Shown: positions 51,550-62,244, numbered from the stretch's first letter. The stretch: DNA of 63,319 nucleotides from Ilumatobacteraceae bacterium (GCA_017853385.1 JAFMJR010000003.1:1-63319), one strand, 5' to 3'. The notes: generated by a model from the sequence alone, not told the origin. Translations and numbers: made by a program.

Positions 51550-53574
51550 ATGAGCGGACAGCGTTTCGAGGTTATTTCTGAATTTGAACCTGCGGGTGAT
51601 CAACCCAAAGCAATCGCCCAACTGTCTTCAGGAATTGAAAGAGGAGATCGATTCCAGACGCTTTTAGGAATTACCGGATCTGGTAAGTCGGCAACTATTG
51701 CATGGACGATTGAGAAGGTGCAGCGGCCTACTTTAATTCTTGCTCCTAATAAGAGCCTCGCCGCTCAGTTAGCGCAAGAAATGAAAGAGTTCTTTCCGAA
51801 GAACAGAGTCGAGTATTTCGTCAGTTACTACGACTATTACCAGCCCGAGGCGTATATTGCATCAAGCGACACCTTCATTGAAAAAGATTCATCTGTAAAC
51901 GATGAGATTGATCGTTTGCGACACTCAGCCACAGCAGCATTGCTCACGCGAAGGGACACAATCGTCGTCGCCTCAGTCAGTTGTATTTATGGCATGGGAA
52001 ACCCTGAGGAGTATCGAGGAAACCTTTTGGAGCTACACGTTGGGGTTGATTATGACCAGCGCAGCATTCTCCGACGTTTGGTAGATCTTCAGTACGACCG
52101 AAATGACATGACGCTTGGGCGAGGAAACTTCAGGGTTCGTGGGGACACTGTTGAAATTCAACCCGCTTATGACGAGACAGTTACACGAATCGAAATGTTC
52201 GGCGACACAGTCGAACGAATAACAATTGTTGATGCATTAACTGGTGAAACGGTTAACGATTTGAGTGAAGTATTGATATTTCCTGCAACGCACTATGTTG
52301 CCGGCGATGAACGCATGCGCAAAGCAGTGCTTGGTATTGAACACGAACTGCAAGTGCGGCTTAAGCAGTTTGAATCCGAAGGAAAGTTGCTGGAAGCACA
52401 ACGCCTCCGCATGCGAACTCAATACGACCTTGAGATGATCGCAGAAGTTGGCTTCTGTAATGGCATTGAGAATTATTCAATGCATATAGATGGACGTTCG
52501 CCTGGAGAGCCACCATTTACATTGCTTGACTATTTTCCAGATGACTATTTATTGGTGGTTGACGAAAGCCATGTGACCATTCCGCAGTTGCACGGACAGT
52601 TCGCAGGTGACAGGAGTCGTAAAGCGACGCTCATTGAGCACGGGTTTCGCTTGCCTTCGGCCGCAGACAATCGGCCTTTGCAATTTGAAGAAGCCATGCA
52701 ACGCATCAATCAGTGCATATTTTTGTCTGCGACACCAGCAAAGTTTGAAATTGAAACCAGCCAGCAAGTGGTTGAACAAATCGTTCGGCCAACCGGACTC
52801 GTTGATCCAGAGGTCATAGTGCGACCGACTAAAGGTCAGATCGATGACATCATTGAAATGGTCAATGGTCGTGTTGAAAATGGCGATCGCGTATTGATCA
52901 CAACCTTGACGAAGAAGATGGCTGAAGACTTAAGCGAATATCTGCTTGAGCAAGGATTAAAGGTTCGATATCTTCACTCAAATATTGACACGGTCCAGCG
53001 AATAGAAATTTTGAGAGCATTGCGATTGGGTGAATTTGATGTACTCGTTGGTATCAACTTGCTGCGAGAGGGATTAGATCTTCCCGAGGTTTCCTTGGTC
53101 GCAATTCTTGATGCAGATAAAGAAGGCTTCTTGCGGAGCGAAACTTCGCTGATTCAGATGATTGGGCGTGCTGCTCGAAACGTAAATGGACAAGTGATCA
53201 TGTACGCAGACAAGCGGACACCATCTATGGACCGAGCAATTGGTGAAACTCAGCGGCGACGTGTGCGACAAATTGAATACAACAAAGAACACAACATCAA
53301 CCCTCAGACCATTCGCAAGGCGGTAGGAGACATACTTTCGGTTTTGCGCCCGTCCGAAGGATCAACACCTTCGTCTAAGGGGGCTCGTCGCGATCGCGAG
53401 AGAGAAAAGGTAGTAAACGAACTTCGTTCCTTGCCTCAACAGGAATTGGGCCGACTCATACAGACCCTTGAGGAAGAGATGAATCTTGCGGCTGCTGAAC
53501 TGAAATTTGAGTATGCGGCAAGATTGCGCGACGAAATAAAAGATTTACGTCGCGAACTTCGTGATGCCAAGTAG
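51550..53574 (+). CDS. uvrB: Excinuclease ABC subunit B
   Basis: The damage-verification helicase of nucleotide excision repair, 674 residues. [13 protein letters not shown], Walker [16 protein letters not shown], the beta-hairpin [39 protein letters not shown] region, [25 protein letters not shown] and the C-terminal UvrC-binding UVR motif ([29 protein letters not shown]) are present. ATG 51550 gives [12 protein letters not shown]; earlier track residues overlap coaE. Confidence 0.96.
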   Translation: MSGQRFEVISEFEPAGDQPKAIAQLSSGIERGDRFQTLLGITGSGKSATIAWTIEKVQRPTLILAPNKSLAAQLAQEMKEFFPKNRVEYFVSYYDYYQPEAYIASSDTFIEKDSSVNDEIDRLRHSATAALLTRRDTIVVASVSCIYGMGNPEEYRGNLLELHVGVDYDQRSILRRLVDLQYDRNDMTLGRGNFRVRGDTVEIQPAYDETVTRIEMFGDTVERITIVDALTGETVNDLSEVLIFPATHYVAGDERMRKAVLGIEHELQVRLKQFESEGKLLEAQRLRMRTQYDLEMIAEVGFCNGIENYSMHIDGRSPGEPPFTLLDYFPDDYLLVVDESHVTIPQLHGQFAGDRSRKATLIEHGFRLPSAADNRPLQFEEAMQRINQCIFLSATPAKFEIETSQQVVEQIVRPTGLVDPEVIVRPTKGQIDDIIEMVNGRVENGDRVLITTLTKKMAEDLSEYLLEQGLKVRYLHSNIDTVQRIEILRALRLGEFDVLVGINLLREGLDLPEVSLVAILDADKEGFLRSETSLIQMIGRAARNVNGQVIMYADKRTPSMDRAIGETQRRRVRQIEYNKEHNINPQTIRKAVGDILSVLRPSEGSTPSSKGARRDREREKVVNELRSLPQQELGRLIQTLEEEMNLAAAELKFEYAARLRDEIKDLRRELRDAK

Positions 53575-53582
53575 CCATTAAC

Positions 53583-53588
53583 TAGTCT
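53583..53588 (+). promoter_or_regulatory. Leaderless -10 element for uvrA
   Basis: TAGTCT, 7 nt (gcttggc), ATG at 53596; no Shine-Dalgarno sequence. Confidence 0.45.
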
Positions 53589-53595
53589 GCTTGGC

Positions 53596-56478
53596 ATGCC
53601 TCCAGCGAAGAAACAGCCTGCATATTCGCCTGGAACCATCAGCGTTCGTGGGGCGCGTGAACACAATCTAAAGAACATCAATGTTGAAGTGCCACGTGAC
53701 AAGCTGATTGCGCTCACTGGTCTATCAGGAAGCGGCAAAAGCAGTTTGGCTTTTGACACGATTTACGCCGAAGGACAGCGTCGATACGTTGAGTCGCTCA
53801 GTGCGTATGCCCGTCAATTTTTGGGACAAATGGACAAACCTGATGTGGACGTGATTGAAGGGCTTTCACCAGCGATTTCTATTGACCAAAAGACTGCTTC
53901 AAAAAATCCTCGTTCAACTGTTGGCACCATCACCGAAATATATGACTACCTGCGGTTGCTGTGGGCGCGAATCGGAGTCCAGCATTGTCCAAAGGACGGA
54001 ATAGCACTTCAGCGGCAAACTCCTCAACAGATTGTTGATCGAGTTTTAGAGTTGCCTTCTGGAACGCGTTTTCAGGTTCTTGCGCCAGTAGTGCGAGGCC
54101 GCAAAGGTGAATACGACACCCTTCTTGGCGAATTGATGGCCCAGGGTTATTCAAGAGCGCGTATTGATGGAAATGTCACCGACATTTCGGAGTTCCTGAA
54201 AAGTGGAAACAAACTTGCTCGTTACGAGCAGCACAGTATCGACATCATCGTTGACCGTCTTGTGCAGAAATCCGGAATCAATCGTCGATTAACAGACAGC
54301 CTGGAAACTGCTCTCAAGCTTGCCGACGGTGTTGCCGGCATTGAGATCATGAGTGGCAAGTCTGATGAACAAGGTGAGATCATCACGTTCAGCCAACACA
54401 TGGCTTGTCCAAAGTGCAGTGCAAGTTTTGAAGAACTTGCTCCCAGAAATTTTTCGTTCAATTCGCCTTATGGTGCTTGTGAAACTTGCTTGGGACTGGG
54501 TACCCGTTACGAGGTAGAAGAAGAATTGGTAGTGCCTGATCCGGAACTTTCAATTCTTCAAGGCGCTATTGCGCCATGGAGATCGGCTCACACTCAATAC
54601 TTTCAGCGCATGCTCGAAGCTGTCGCAGAGGAATACTCAATCCCGCTCAATGTGAAGTGGGAAAAGCTCTCTGATAAGAACAAAAACATCATCATGCACG
54701 GGGCGGGAGATGCCCTGATGGTGAAGTACAAAAATCGATATGGACGATCTCGCGAATACTCAACCTCATATGAAGGCGTAGTTCCGTGGATCAAACGTAG
54801 GCACGAAAGCGCGGAAGGCGATTACTCGCGCGAGCAATTTGAAAGCTACATGCGAGAAGTGCCATGCCGATCGTGCAAAGGCCAACGTCTAAAGCCTTCA
54901 TCTCTTGCAGTAAAGGTGAATGGCAAGAGCCTGAGTGAAGTTTGCGACCTTTCAATTGGAAAGTCGGCAGATTTTCTCAAGGGCTTGAAACTTGGTGATC
55001 GTGACAAGATGATCGCAGAGCGTGTGACTAAAGAAATCAATGCCCGCTTGGGGTTCTTGTTGGCTGTTGGGCTTGATTACTTAACTCTCTCACGAGCTGC
55101 AGCGACTCTTGCAGGCGGTGAAGCCCAGCGCATCCGGTTGGCGAGTCAAATAGGTTCTGGGCTTGTTGGCACCCTGTATGTGCTTGATGAACCAAGTATC
55201 GGATTACATCAACGAGACAACCATCGCCTCATTGAAACCCTTATTCGTTTAAGAGACCTAGGCAATACCGTCATGGTGGTTGAACACGATGAGGACACAA
55301 TTCGGGCTAGTGACTGGATAGTAGATATTGGACCCGGGGCTGGAGAGCACGGCGGGGAAGTTGTGTACAGCGGAATTGTTTCCGGAATCGAAAAGGTCTC
55401 CAAATCGATCACTGGCCAGTACTTAAGCGGGAAAATGTATGTTCCAGTTCCATCGCAACGCAGAAGTCCAAAGAAAGATTGGCTCACTATTCGCGGTGCT
55501 CGTGAACACAACCTGCAAAATCTCACAGCAAAGATTCCACTTGGTCTATTCGTCGCAGTAACTGGAGTATCTGGAAGCGGCAAGAGCACTCTTATTAGAG
55601 ACATTTTGTTGCCCTCTCTGATGCAAAAGATTTACAAGTCGAAGGATGCTCCAGGCAAACACACTGCAGTAGATGGAGTGCAACACCTCGACAAAGTGAT
55701 TGACATGGACCAGTCACCAATTGGTCGTACTCCGCGATCCAATCCTGCAACGTACACGGGTGTATTTGACGACATTCGAAAGCTCTTTGCTGCTACTCCA
55801 GAAGCGAAGGTGCGTGGTTATCAACCAGGTCGCTTTAGCTTCAATGTGCCCGGTGGTCGTTGCGAAGCTTGCTCAGGTGACGGAACTATCAAAATTGAAA
55901 TGGTCTTTCTCCCAGACGTTTATGTTCCGTGCGATGTTTGTAAAGGCGCTCGCTATAACCGAGACACATTGGAAATTGCGTTTAAAGGAAAGAACATTTC
56001 CGAAATACTTGATATGCCAATTTCAGAAGCGGTCGACTTTTTTGCGAATCAGCCCCGTATTGCTCGGCACATGCAAACACTTGTAGATGTGGGCCTTGGT
56101 TATGTACGACTTGGGCAATCAGCGCCAACACTCTCTGGCGGTGAAGCACAGCGTGTAAAACTTGCTGCTGAACTAGCAAAGAGAAGTACTGGTCGCACCA
56201 TTTACTTGCTTGATGAGCCAACAACTGGATTGCATTTTGAAGATGTTCGACGCTTGCTTACGGTGTTAGGTCGTCTAGTCGAATCGGGTAATACCGTGTT
56301 GGTGATTGAACACAATCTGGACGTCATCAAAACTGCCGATTGGATCATTGACATGGGTCCTGAAGGCGGTGACGGTGGTGGTCGAATCGTTGCTGAAGGT
56401 TCGCCTGAAGATGTTGCAAAAGTGAAGGCCAGTTACACAGGGAAATATCTAGGACCCCTGTTGAAGAAGAAGTCGTAG
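53596..56478 (+). CDS. uvrA: Excinuclease ABC subunit A
   Basis: The damage-recognition ATPase, 960 residues with two ABC modules. Walker A motifs are [15 protein letters not shown] and [15 protein letters not shown]; signature motifs [21 protein letters not shown] and [21 protein letters not shown]; zinc sites [10 protein letters not shown]...CETCLG and [10 protein letters not shown]...[10 protein letters not shown], with an extra CRSCKGQRL. uvrB, uvrA and uvrC are consecutive here. Confidence 0.97.
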   Translation: MPPAKKQPAYSPGTISVRGAREHNLKNINVEVPRDKLIALTGLSGSGKSSLAFDTIYAEGQRRYVESLSAYARQFLGQMDKPDVDVIEGLSPAISIDQKTASKNPRSTVGTITEIYDYLRLLWARIGVQHCPKDGIALQRQTPQQIVDRVLELPSGTRFQVLAPVVRGRKGEYDTLLGELMAQGYSRARIDGNVTDISEFLKSGNKLARYEQHSIDIIVDRLVQKSGINRRLTDSLETALKLADGVAGIEIMSGKSDEQGEIITFSQHMACPKCSASFEELAPRNFSFNSPYGACETCLGLGTRYEVEEELVVPDPELSILQGAIAPWRSAHTQYFQRMLEAVAEEYSIPLNVKWEKLSDKNKNIIMHGAGDALMVKYKNRYGRSREYSTSYEGVVPWIKRRHESAEGDYSREQFESYMREVPCRSCKGQRLKPSSLAVKVNGKSLSEVCDLSIGKSADFLKGLKLGDRDKMIAERVTKEINARLGFLLAVGLDYLTLSRAAATLAGGEAQRIRLASQIGSGLVGTLYVLDEPSIGLHQRDNHRLIETLIRLRDLGNTVMVVEHDEDTIRASDWIVDIGPGAGEHGGEVVYSGIVSGIEKVSKSITGQYLSGKMYVPVPSQRRSPKKDWLTIRGAREHNLQNLTAKIPLGLFVAVTGVSGSGKSTLIRDILLPSLMQKIYKSKDAPGKHTAVDGVQHLDKVIDMDQSPIGRTPRSNPATYTGVFDDIRKLFAATPEAKVRGYQPGRFSFNVPGGRCEACSGDGTIKIEMVFLPDVYVPCDVCKGARYNRDTLEIAFKGKNISEILDMPISEAVDFFANQPRIARHMQTLVDVGLGYVRLGQSAPTLSGGEAQRVKLAAELAKRSTGRTIYLLDEPTTGLHFEDVRRLLTVLGRLVESGNTVLVIEHNLDVIKTADWIIDMGPEGGDGGGRIVAEGSPEDVAKVKASYTGKYLGPLLKKKS

Positions 56479-56480
56479 GC

Positions 56481-58340
56481 GTGCAACGACCAAGTATCCC
56501 TATTCCCGATTCGCCGGGTTCGTATCAGTTCAAAGATGAGCAAGGCGGAGTGATTTATGTGGGTAAGGCGATCAATCTTCGATCACGTGTAAATAGTTAT
56601 TTCGCAGACCCCGTAACGCTGCATCCGCGTACAGCAAAGATGATGTCAGTTGCTGCGTCGGTTGAGTGGATTGAAGTTCGCAATGAGATTGAGGCGCTCA
56701 TTCTTGAGTACAACTTGATCAAAGAACATCGACCACGATTCAACATTCGTCTCAGAGATGATAAGAGCTATCCATTTCTTGCAATCACAATGGACGAAGA
56801 GTGGCCGCGCGCTGTGGTGATGCGAGGCCGTCGCCGGAAAGGCACAAAATACTTTGGCCCGTATGTCAATGCTTGGGTGATTCGAGACACACTTGAACTA
56901 GTTCTGCGCACATTTCCGGTTCGCACATGTTCGAATGGGGTTTTTAAACAACACAATCGTCTTGGTAGACCGTGTTTATTGTTCCACATTGAAAAGTGCA
57001 GTGGACCTTGTGTCGGAAATGTTGAAATAAGTCAATATCAAAAGTATGTGGCAGATCTGCAGCGATTTCTCAACGGTGATTCTGACGAGATAGTCACCAA
57101 GATCGAAAATGAGATGAAGGAAGCTTCTTCGCTGCAAGATTTTGAACGTGCCGCAAAGTGTCGTGACAGATTGACACACATCAATAAAGCTCTTGAACGA
57201 CAGCAAATGGTTGGTGATCAATCAGAAAACATTGATGTCATCGGAGTCGCAGAAGATGAATTTGAGGCTTCTGTTCAAGTTTTCTATGTGCGACGTGGTC
57301 GTGTCATGGGGAGAAATGGATTCATTCTTGACAAGGTGGAAGATGTCTCGTCTGGCCAACTCATGGATCGAGTGCTCGAAAGCATCTATGGAGATTCACC
57401 ACCGCTAGGTATACCGAAGGAAGTTTTAGTCTCTCAATCTCCGGAAAGCGAAGAAGCGCTTGCGGGTTGGTTGGAGAAAGAGCGGGGAACCAAAGTTGAG
57501 ATTCGTGTTCCCTCAAGAGGGGATAAGAAAGCGCTACTTGAAACTGTGGTGAAGAATGCGAGCGATGAATTTGCTCGCCATCGAATGAAGCGAGCAACCG
57601 ATCACAACAGTCGAAGCCGTGCGCTAACTGAATTGCAAGACTTGCTTAATTTGCCTGAAGCGCCGTTGCGCATTGAGTGCTATGACATGGCTCATCTGCA
57701 GGGTACGCACTACGTGGGAAGCATGGTCGTCCTTGAAGATGGACTGCCTATGAAGCGCGAGTACCGAAAGTTCAAGGTGAAAGATGTGCCGGGTAACGAC
57801 GATTACGCAGCGATGAGAGAGGTGCTTACTCGCCGTCTCTCCGCATATATTTCCGAACGAGATATGCCGATTGAACAGCGTGGAGAGCGGCCTGGGAAAT
57901 TCGCATACCCACCACAGTTAATCCTGGTTGATGGCGGAAAAGGGCAACTTGGTGTGGCTATTGAAGTGATTCATGAATTGGGACTTGAACATGAAATTCC
58001 TGTTGCGTCACTAGCAAAGCGTTTAGAAGAAGTTTTTGTGCCAAATAAAACCGAACCAATTGAAATCCCGCGTAATAGTGACGCCATATTCATGTTGCAA
58101 GTTATTCGAGATGAGGCGCACAGATTCGCAAATAGCTTTCACCGCGAGTTGCGTGGAAAAGCGATGACCAAAGGTGCTCTTGATGGAATTCAGGGACTTG
58201 GTGAGGCAAGAAAGAAACGTTTGCTCGCACATTTCGGCGGAGTGGCTGCGGTGAAGAAAGCTTCGCTTGACAACCTGCTCAACCTTGGTTGGCTTCCAGA
58301 GGCGGTTGCACGCGACATCTTTAACCATCTACACGGGTAA
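56481..58340 (+). CDS. uvrC: Excinuclease ABC subunit C
   Basis: The dual-incision nuclease, 619 residues. The N-terminal GIY-YIG domain is SPGSYQFKDEQGGVIYVGKAINLRSRVNSYF (GxY/YVG variant), followed by the UVR motif (VTKIENEMKEASSLQDFERAAKCRDRLTHI), the RNase H-like domain (RIECYDMAHLQGTHYVGSMVVLEDG) and terminal helix-hairpin-helix motifs (LDGIQGLGEARKKRLLAHFGG). GTG start, 2 nt after uvrA. Confidence 0.96.
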   Translation: MQRPSIPIPDSPGSYQFKDEQGGVIYVGKAINLRSRVNSYFADPVTLHPRTAKMMSVAASVEWIEVRNEIEALILEYNLIKEHRPRFNIRLRDDKSYPFLAITMDEEWPRAVVMRGRRRKGTKYFGPYVNAWVIRDTLELVLRTFPVRTCSNGVFKQHNRLGRPCLLFHIEKCSGPCVGNVEISQYQKYVADLQRFLNGDSDEIVTKIENEMKEASSLQDFERAAKCRDRLTHINKALERQQMVGDQSENIDVIGVAEDEFEASVQVFYVRRGRVMGRNGFILDKVEDVSSGQLMDRVLESIYGDSPPLGIPKEVLVSQSPESEEALAGWLEKERGTKVEIRVPSRGDKKALLETVVKNASDEFARHRMKRATDHNSRSRALTELQDLLNLPEAPLRIECYDMAHLQGTHYVGSMVVLEDGLPMKREYRKFKVKDVPGNDDYAAMREVLTRRLSAYISERDMPIEQRGERPGKFAYPPQLILVDGGKGQLGVAIEVIHELGLEHEIPVASLAKRLEEVFVPNKTEPIEIPRNSDAIFMLQVIRDEAHRFANSFHRELRGKAMTKGALDGIQGLGEARKKRLLAHFGGVAAVKKASLDNLLNLGWLPEAVARDIFNHLHG

Positions 58341-58349
58341 CATTTTTGC

Positions 58350-59201
58350 GTGGCTGACATTCTGCTCATCGTCGGGTTGTCGGGCGCAGGGCGTTCGCAA
58401 GCCGCAGACGATCTTGAGGATCTCGGTTGGTTTGTTGTCGACAACATGCCAATTGCATTGGTTGACAAGGTCGTTGAGTTGGCAGAAACCGGATCCGAAG
58501 GGTTGCAGCTAGCACTTGTTCTTGGAACGCCTTCAAACCAAACCAATGCAATTGATGTGGTGCAAAGTCTTCGAGATGTAGGTCACCGAGTGCGCATCTT
58601 GTATCTCGATGCTTCGACGCCTGAATTGGTTCGCCGGTATGGAGCAACGCGTCGCAAACATCCACTCGGGAGCTCGACCGTGAGCGTTGAAGAAGCGATC
58701 TTGCAAGAACGACACATGTTGGAACTGGTAAAAGGTGCGGCGGATTTGGTGATTGATACATCGAATCTCAATGTCCATCAATTGAAAGCTCAGATTCATG
58801 ACTTGTTTTCTCCAGTTGATGGAAAAGACGTCATGCAATTAACTATTGAGTCATTCGGATATAAACATGGAATTCCGCTTGATGTTGATCTGGTCTTTGA
58901 CGTGCGCTTTTTGCCCAACCCTCATTGGGACGAAACTCTGAGACCCTTAAGTGGCCTTGATCAACCGGTATCAGAATTTGTTTTGAGACAAGAACTGTCG
59001 TCTGAATTCATAGATCGCATTCAGTCGCTGTTTGCGGTGCTGCTTCCCGCTTATCGCGCAGAAGGGAAGAGCTATTTAACGATTGCTATTGGTTGCACTG
59101 GCGGGCGACATCGATCAGTTGCTATCGCAGAAGAACTAGGCAAGAAATTCGTGGAAATGGGCCAACGCCCACGCGTGATTCACCGAGATATCGCCCGCTA
59201 G
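58350..59201 (+). CDS. rapZ: RapZ-family nucleotide-binding protein
   Basis: A P-loop protein of 283 residues: Walker A VGLSGAGRSQAADDLEDLGW, FVVDNMPIAL, RVRILYLDAS, RRKHPL, ERHMLELVKGAADLVIDTSN, and the C-terminal FGYKHGIPLDVDLVFDVRFLPNPHW and IAIGCTGGRHRSVAIAEELG. The family controls amino sugar metabolism in enterobacteria; the actinobacterial role is less clear. GTG start. In most actinobacteria yvcK and whiA follow; here gap does. Confidence 0.93.
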   Translation: MADILLIVGLSGAGRSQAADDLEDLGWFVVDNMPIALVDKVVELAETGSEGLQLALVLGTPSNQTNAIDVVQSLRDVGHRVRILYLDASTPELVRRYGATRRKHPLGSSTVSVEEAILQERHMLELVKGAADLVIDTSNLNVHQLKAQIHDLFSPVDGKDVMQLTIESFGYKHGIPLDVDLVFDVRFLPNPHWDETLRPLSGLDQPVSEFVLRQELSSEFIDRIQSLFAVLLPAYRAEGKSYLTIAIGCTGGRHRSVAIAEELGKKFVEMGQRPRVIHRDIAR

Positions 59202-59213
59202 ACCCGCGGTTGC

Positions 59214-59219
59214 TATTGT
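59214..59219 (+). promoter_or_regulatory. Possible -10 element for gap
   Basis: TATTGT lies 8 nt before the ATG at 59228. The surrounding cTATTGTcgggcg resembles the element before the SDR at 14745. Confidence 0.35.
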
Positions 59220-59227
59220 CGGGCGTT

Positions 59228-60241
59228 ATGGCAAACACTCCAATTCGCGTAGGTATTAACGGGTTCGGTCGCATCGGTCGCAACTTTTTCAGAGCAGTTC
59301 AGGCTTCGCAAGCTCCGATTGAAATCGTTGCTGTGAACGACTTGGGAAACATCAAGACGATGGCCCACTTGTTGAAGTACGACTCAGTTCTTGGCATTCT
59401 TCCTAACGACATCAAAGCAGTTGACGAAGGCATCAGCATTGATGGCAAAGTTCTGAAGGTATTGCAGCACCGTGATCCAAAGGAATTGCCGTGGGGTTCG
59501 CTTGGTGTAGACATTGTGATTGAGTCCACAGGATTCTTCACAGATCGAGACAAAGCCGCAGCACACTTAGATGCTGGAGCGCCGATCGTGATTGTTTCAG
59601 CACCTTCAGCAGGTGCAGATGCAACGTTTGTTTACGGGGTTAATCATGGTGATTTCGATCGCAACAAGCACAAGGTTGTGTCAAACGCAAGTTGCACAAC
59701 CAACTGCTTCGTACCGATGGTGAAAGTGCTTGACGATGCATTTGGTGTTGAAAAAGGTCTGATGACAACAATTCACGCATACACAGGTGATCAACAATTG
59801 GTAGACGGTCCACACAGCGATCTGCGTCGCGCACGTGGTGCAGCGATCAACATCACTCCAACCGGTACTGGTGCAGCGCGTGCAACGAGTCTTGTTCTCG
59901 AATCCATGAAGGGAAAGCTTGACGGGACCTCGCTACGTGTACCGGTTCCAACCGGTTCAATTACAGACTTTGTGGCAGTTCTCAACGCAACTCCATCCAA
60001 AGAAGAGATCAACGCTGCGTTCAAGAAGGCTGCAGACGGAGCGCTGAAGGGTGTCCTTGAGTACACCGATGCTCCGATCGTTTCAAGTGACATCGTTACC
60101 AATCCACACAGCTGTGTATTTGACAGCGACCTCACCATGACCATGGGTAATTTGGTGAAGGTGCTCGGCTGGTATGACAACGAGTGGGGTTATTCGAACC
60201 GTCTCGTTGATTTGACGAAGCACATTGGCTCGACGAAGTAA
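59228..60241 (+). CDS. gap: Glyceraldehyde-3-phosphate dehydrogenase, type I
   Basis: A glycolytic NAD-dependent dehydrogenase of 337 residues: RVGINGFGRIGRNFFRA, VAVNDLGN, catalytic Cys in SNASCTTNCFVPMVKVL, His in TIHAYTGDQQLVDGPHSDLRRARGAA, and VLGWYDNEWGYSNRL at the end. The ATG at 59228 is the family start; the track extension overlaps rapZ. First of gap-pgk-tpiA. Confidence 0.96.
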   Translation: MANTPIRVGINGFGRIGRNFFRAVQASQAPIEIVAVNDLGNIKTMAHLLKYDSVLGILPNDIKAVDEGISIDGKVLKVLQHRDPKELPWGSLGVDIVIESTGFFTDRDKAAAHLDAGAPIVIVSAPSAGADATFVYGVNHGDFDRNKHKVVSNASCTTNCFVPMVKVLDDAFGVEKGLMTTIHAYTGDQQLVDGPHSDLRRARGAAINITPTGTGAARATSLVLESMKGKLDGTSLRVPVPTGSITDFVAVLNATPSKEEINAAFKKAADGALKGVLEYTDAPIVSSDIVTNPHSCVFDSDLTMTMGNLVKVLGWYDNEWGYSNRLVDLTKHIGSTK

Positions 60242-60250
60242 TTCGTCTAT

Positions 60251-61366
60251 ATGAATCGAGTTCCGGCTCTAGAAGACCTTGGTGACGTATCGGGTAAGCG
60301 AGTTCTTGTGCGCACCGACTTCAATGTGCCAATGGAGGGTCCAGATGACCAGCGGGTGATCACGGACGACTTCCGTATCCGTGCCGCATTGCCAACTATT
60401 GAGTACCTGACAAGTCGCGGTGCACACGTTGTGTGCGCGAGTCATCTTGGTCGCCCAAAAGGTGCACCATCTGCCAAGTACAGCATGGAGCCAGTACGTA
60501 AGAGGCTTGCCGAACTTGCTCCCGGTGTTGATCTTCTTGAAAACCTACGTTTTAACCCAGGTGAAGAAGGAAATGATCCAACTTTCGTTGACGATTTAAT
60601 TCGCGGAATAGATATGTATGTAAATGATGCATTTGGTGCAGCGCACCGTTCACATGCATCAATCGTGGGTCCTCCAAGAACTCTTCCGTCTGCTGCAGGG
60701 CGCTTATTGCATCGCGAAGTTGAAGTTTTGGGTGACATGCGCGAAAAGCCAAAGCGCCCTTTCGTTGCCGTACTTGGTGGTGCAAAAGTGAGCGACAAAC
60801 TCGGTGTGATTGAAGCTTTGCAACAACGTGTTGATGCGTTCATCATTGGTGGAGGAATGTGCTTTACATTTCTCGCAGCTCAGGGTTATCCCGTTGGAGA
60901 TTCAATTTGTGAACGAGATCAAATTGAGACTTGCAAGCAGTTGCTTGCGGGTGGAACACCGATTCACCTTCCAGAGGACATAATCGGCCTCGATGCTCAA
61001 GGTGTGTATCAGACGTTTGGAATCCGTCTTCCTGAAGGCGCAAAGGGGCTTGATATAGGACCAGGATCGGCAGCGGCGTTCACCGACATCATCATGGACG
61101 CACGTTCAGTTTTTTGGAACGGACCGATGGGAATGTTTGAAGATCCACGATTCGCATCGGGTACAAAAACTGTCGCACAAGCTGTTGCCGATACAAAGGC
61201 GTTCACGGTTGTGGGCGGTGGTGACTCTGCCGCAGCACTTGCGCAATTTAAACTTGAATCCGAAGTCGACCATGTGTCAACCGGCGGCGGCGCATCACTT
61301 GAATTTTTAGAACTTGGCGACCTTCCTGGTCTCGCCGCATTGCGAGGAGCACCAAATGCCAGATAG
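60251..61366 (+). CDS. pgk: Phosphoglycerate kinase
   Basis: Makes ATP from 1,3-bisphosphoglycerate. RVLVRTDFNVPM, ASHLGRPKG, YVNDAFGAAHRSHAS, AVLGGAKVSDKLGVIEAL, WNGPMGMFE and VVGGGDSAAAL-STGGGASLEFLE are intact. At 371 residues it is shorter than usual (about 390-400): between RKRLAELAPGV and DLLENLRFNPGEE about 20 residues present in E. coli PGK are missing, shortening the helix-loop before the LENLRF strand. All catalytic segments remain, so it should be active. Confidence 0.95.
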   Translation: MNRVPALEDLGDVSGKRVLVRTDFNVPMEGPDDQRVITDDFRIRAALPTIEYLTSRGAHVVCASHLGRPKGAPSAKYSMEPVRKRLAELAPGVDLLENLRFNPGEEGNDPTFVDDLIRGIDMYVNDAFGAAHRSHASIVGPPRTLPSAAGRLLHREVEVLGDMREKPKRPFVAVLGGAKVSDKLGVIEALQQRVDAFIIGGGMCFTFLAAQGYPVGDSICERDQIETCKQLLAGGTPIHLPEDIIGLDAQGVYQTFGIRLPEGAKGLDIGPGSAAAFTDIIMDARSVFWNGPMGMFEDPRFASGTKTVAQAVADTKAFTVVGGGDSAAALAQFKLESEVDHVSTGGGASLEFLELGDLPGLAALRGAPNAR

Positions 61367-62144
61367 CACGATTTACCGCAAGCCACTTATTAGTGGCAAC
61401 TGGAAGATGCACAACAATCACTTTGAAGCAATTCAAAGTTTGCAAAAACTTGCATATCTTCTAACAAAAGATGATTACAGCGCAGTGGATGTTTCTGTGC
61501 ACCCACCATTTACCGATATTCGAAGCGTTCAGACATTGATTGATGCAGATGAACTGCGCATTCATCTTGGTGCACAGAACTGTCACTGGGAAGAAAAGGG
61601 CGCCTTCACAGGAGAAGTCGCTGCAGCGTTTCTTGCCAAGCTCGGCGTTCAATATGTCATTGTCGGTCATAGCGAGCGACGTGAGTTATTCGGCGAAACC
61701 GATGTAGATGTTTCTAAAAAGATCACCACTGTTCAAAAATTGAACATGTATCCAATTGTGTGCGTGGGCGAAACGCTTGAAGAGCGTGAGTCTGGAAAGA
61801 CAACAGAAAAAGTGATGGGTCAGGTAAGAGCGGCACTTGTCGGTCGCAGTGTTGATCAAGTGTGCAACATGGTTATTGCTTACGAGCCAATCTGGGCCAT
61901 TGGTACGGGACGTACAGCCTCGGCTGGGGATGCGCAGGCCGTGATTGGAGCCATCCGCGCACAGGTTCAAGAGGTGGCGGGTGAAAAAGCTTCCAGTGCT
62001 ATTCGTTTGCAATACGGGGGAAGCGTGAAGGCCGCAAATATCGCGGAAATAATGGCTCAGCCAGACATCGATGGGGCTCTAGTGGGCGGGGCATCCCTTG
62101 ACCCTGCCGAGTTTGCCCGCATCGTCCAATACCGCAATCGATAG
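61356..62144 (+). CDS. tpiA: Triosephosphate isomerase
   Basis: A TIM barrel of 262 residues: ISGNWKMHNNHFEAI (substrate Lys), catalytic His in VIVGHSERRELFGE, Glu in VIAYEPIWAIGTGRTAS, and LQYGGSVKAANI with GALVGGASL for phosphate. The ATG at 61356 has GAGGAG upstream and overlaps the pgk stop by 11 nt. secG, often next, is absent; a transporter gene follows. Confidence 0.95.
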   Translation: MPDSTIYRKPLISGNWKMHNNHFEAIQSLQKLAYLLTKDDYSAVDVSVHPPFTDIRSVQTLIDADELRIHLGAQNCHWEEKGAFTGEVAAAFLAKLGVQYVIVGHSERRELFGETDVDVSKKITTVQKLNMYPIVCVGETLEERESGKTTEKVMGQVRAALVGRSVDQVCNMVIAYEPIWAIGTGRTASAGDAQAVIGAIRAQVQEVAGEKASSAIRLQYGGSVKAANIAEIMAQPDIDGALVGGASLDPAEFARIVQYRNR

Positions 62145-62182
62145 TGCCATTGAGCCAGCGCTAGTAGCCTTACCTTCACATG

Positions 62183-62242
62183 TCGGGGCAACTTGTCCCG
62201 ATCCAAATGGGTGAAAACCCACCTAATCGACGGGGAGGTCGA
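62183..62242 (+). promoter_or_regulatory. Three-hairpin leader before a solute-binding protein gene
   Basis: The 100-nt gap after tpiA holds three consecutive inverted repeats: TCGGGGC-AACTT-GTCCCGA (62183-62201, one G-U pair), TGGGT-GAAA-ACCCA (62208-62221, GNRA loop) and TCGAC-GGGGAG-GTCGA (62227-62242). The last places the Shine-Dalgarno GGGGAGG in its loop and stem, 2 nt before the GTG. I recognise no named riboswitch. TTGAGC at 62150 and TACCTT at 62171 are a weak promoter candidate. Confidence 0.5.
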
Positions 62243-62244
62243 GA

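Noticed and set aside
62183-62242. Leader as a known cobalamin, TPP, SAM or glycine riboswitch
   Set aside because: None of the conserved cores of these classes that I know is present, and the leader is too short for most.
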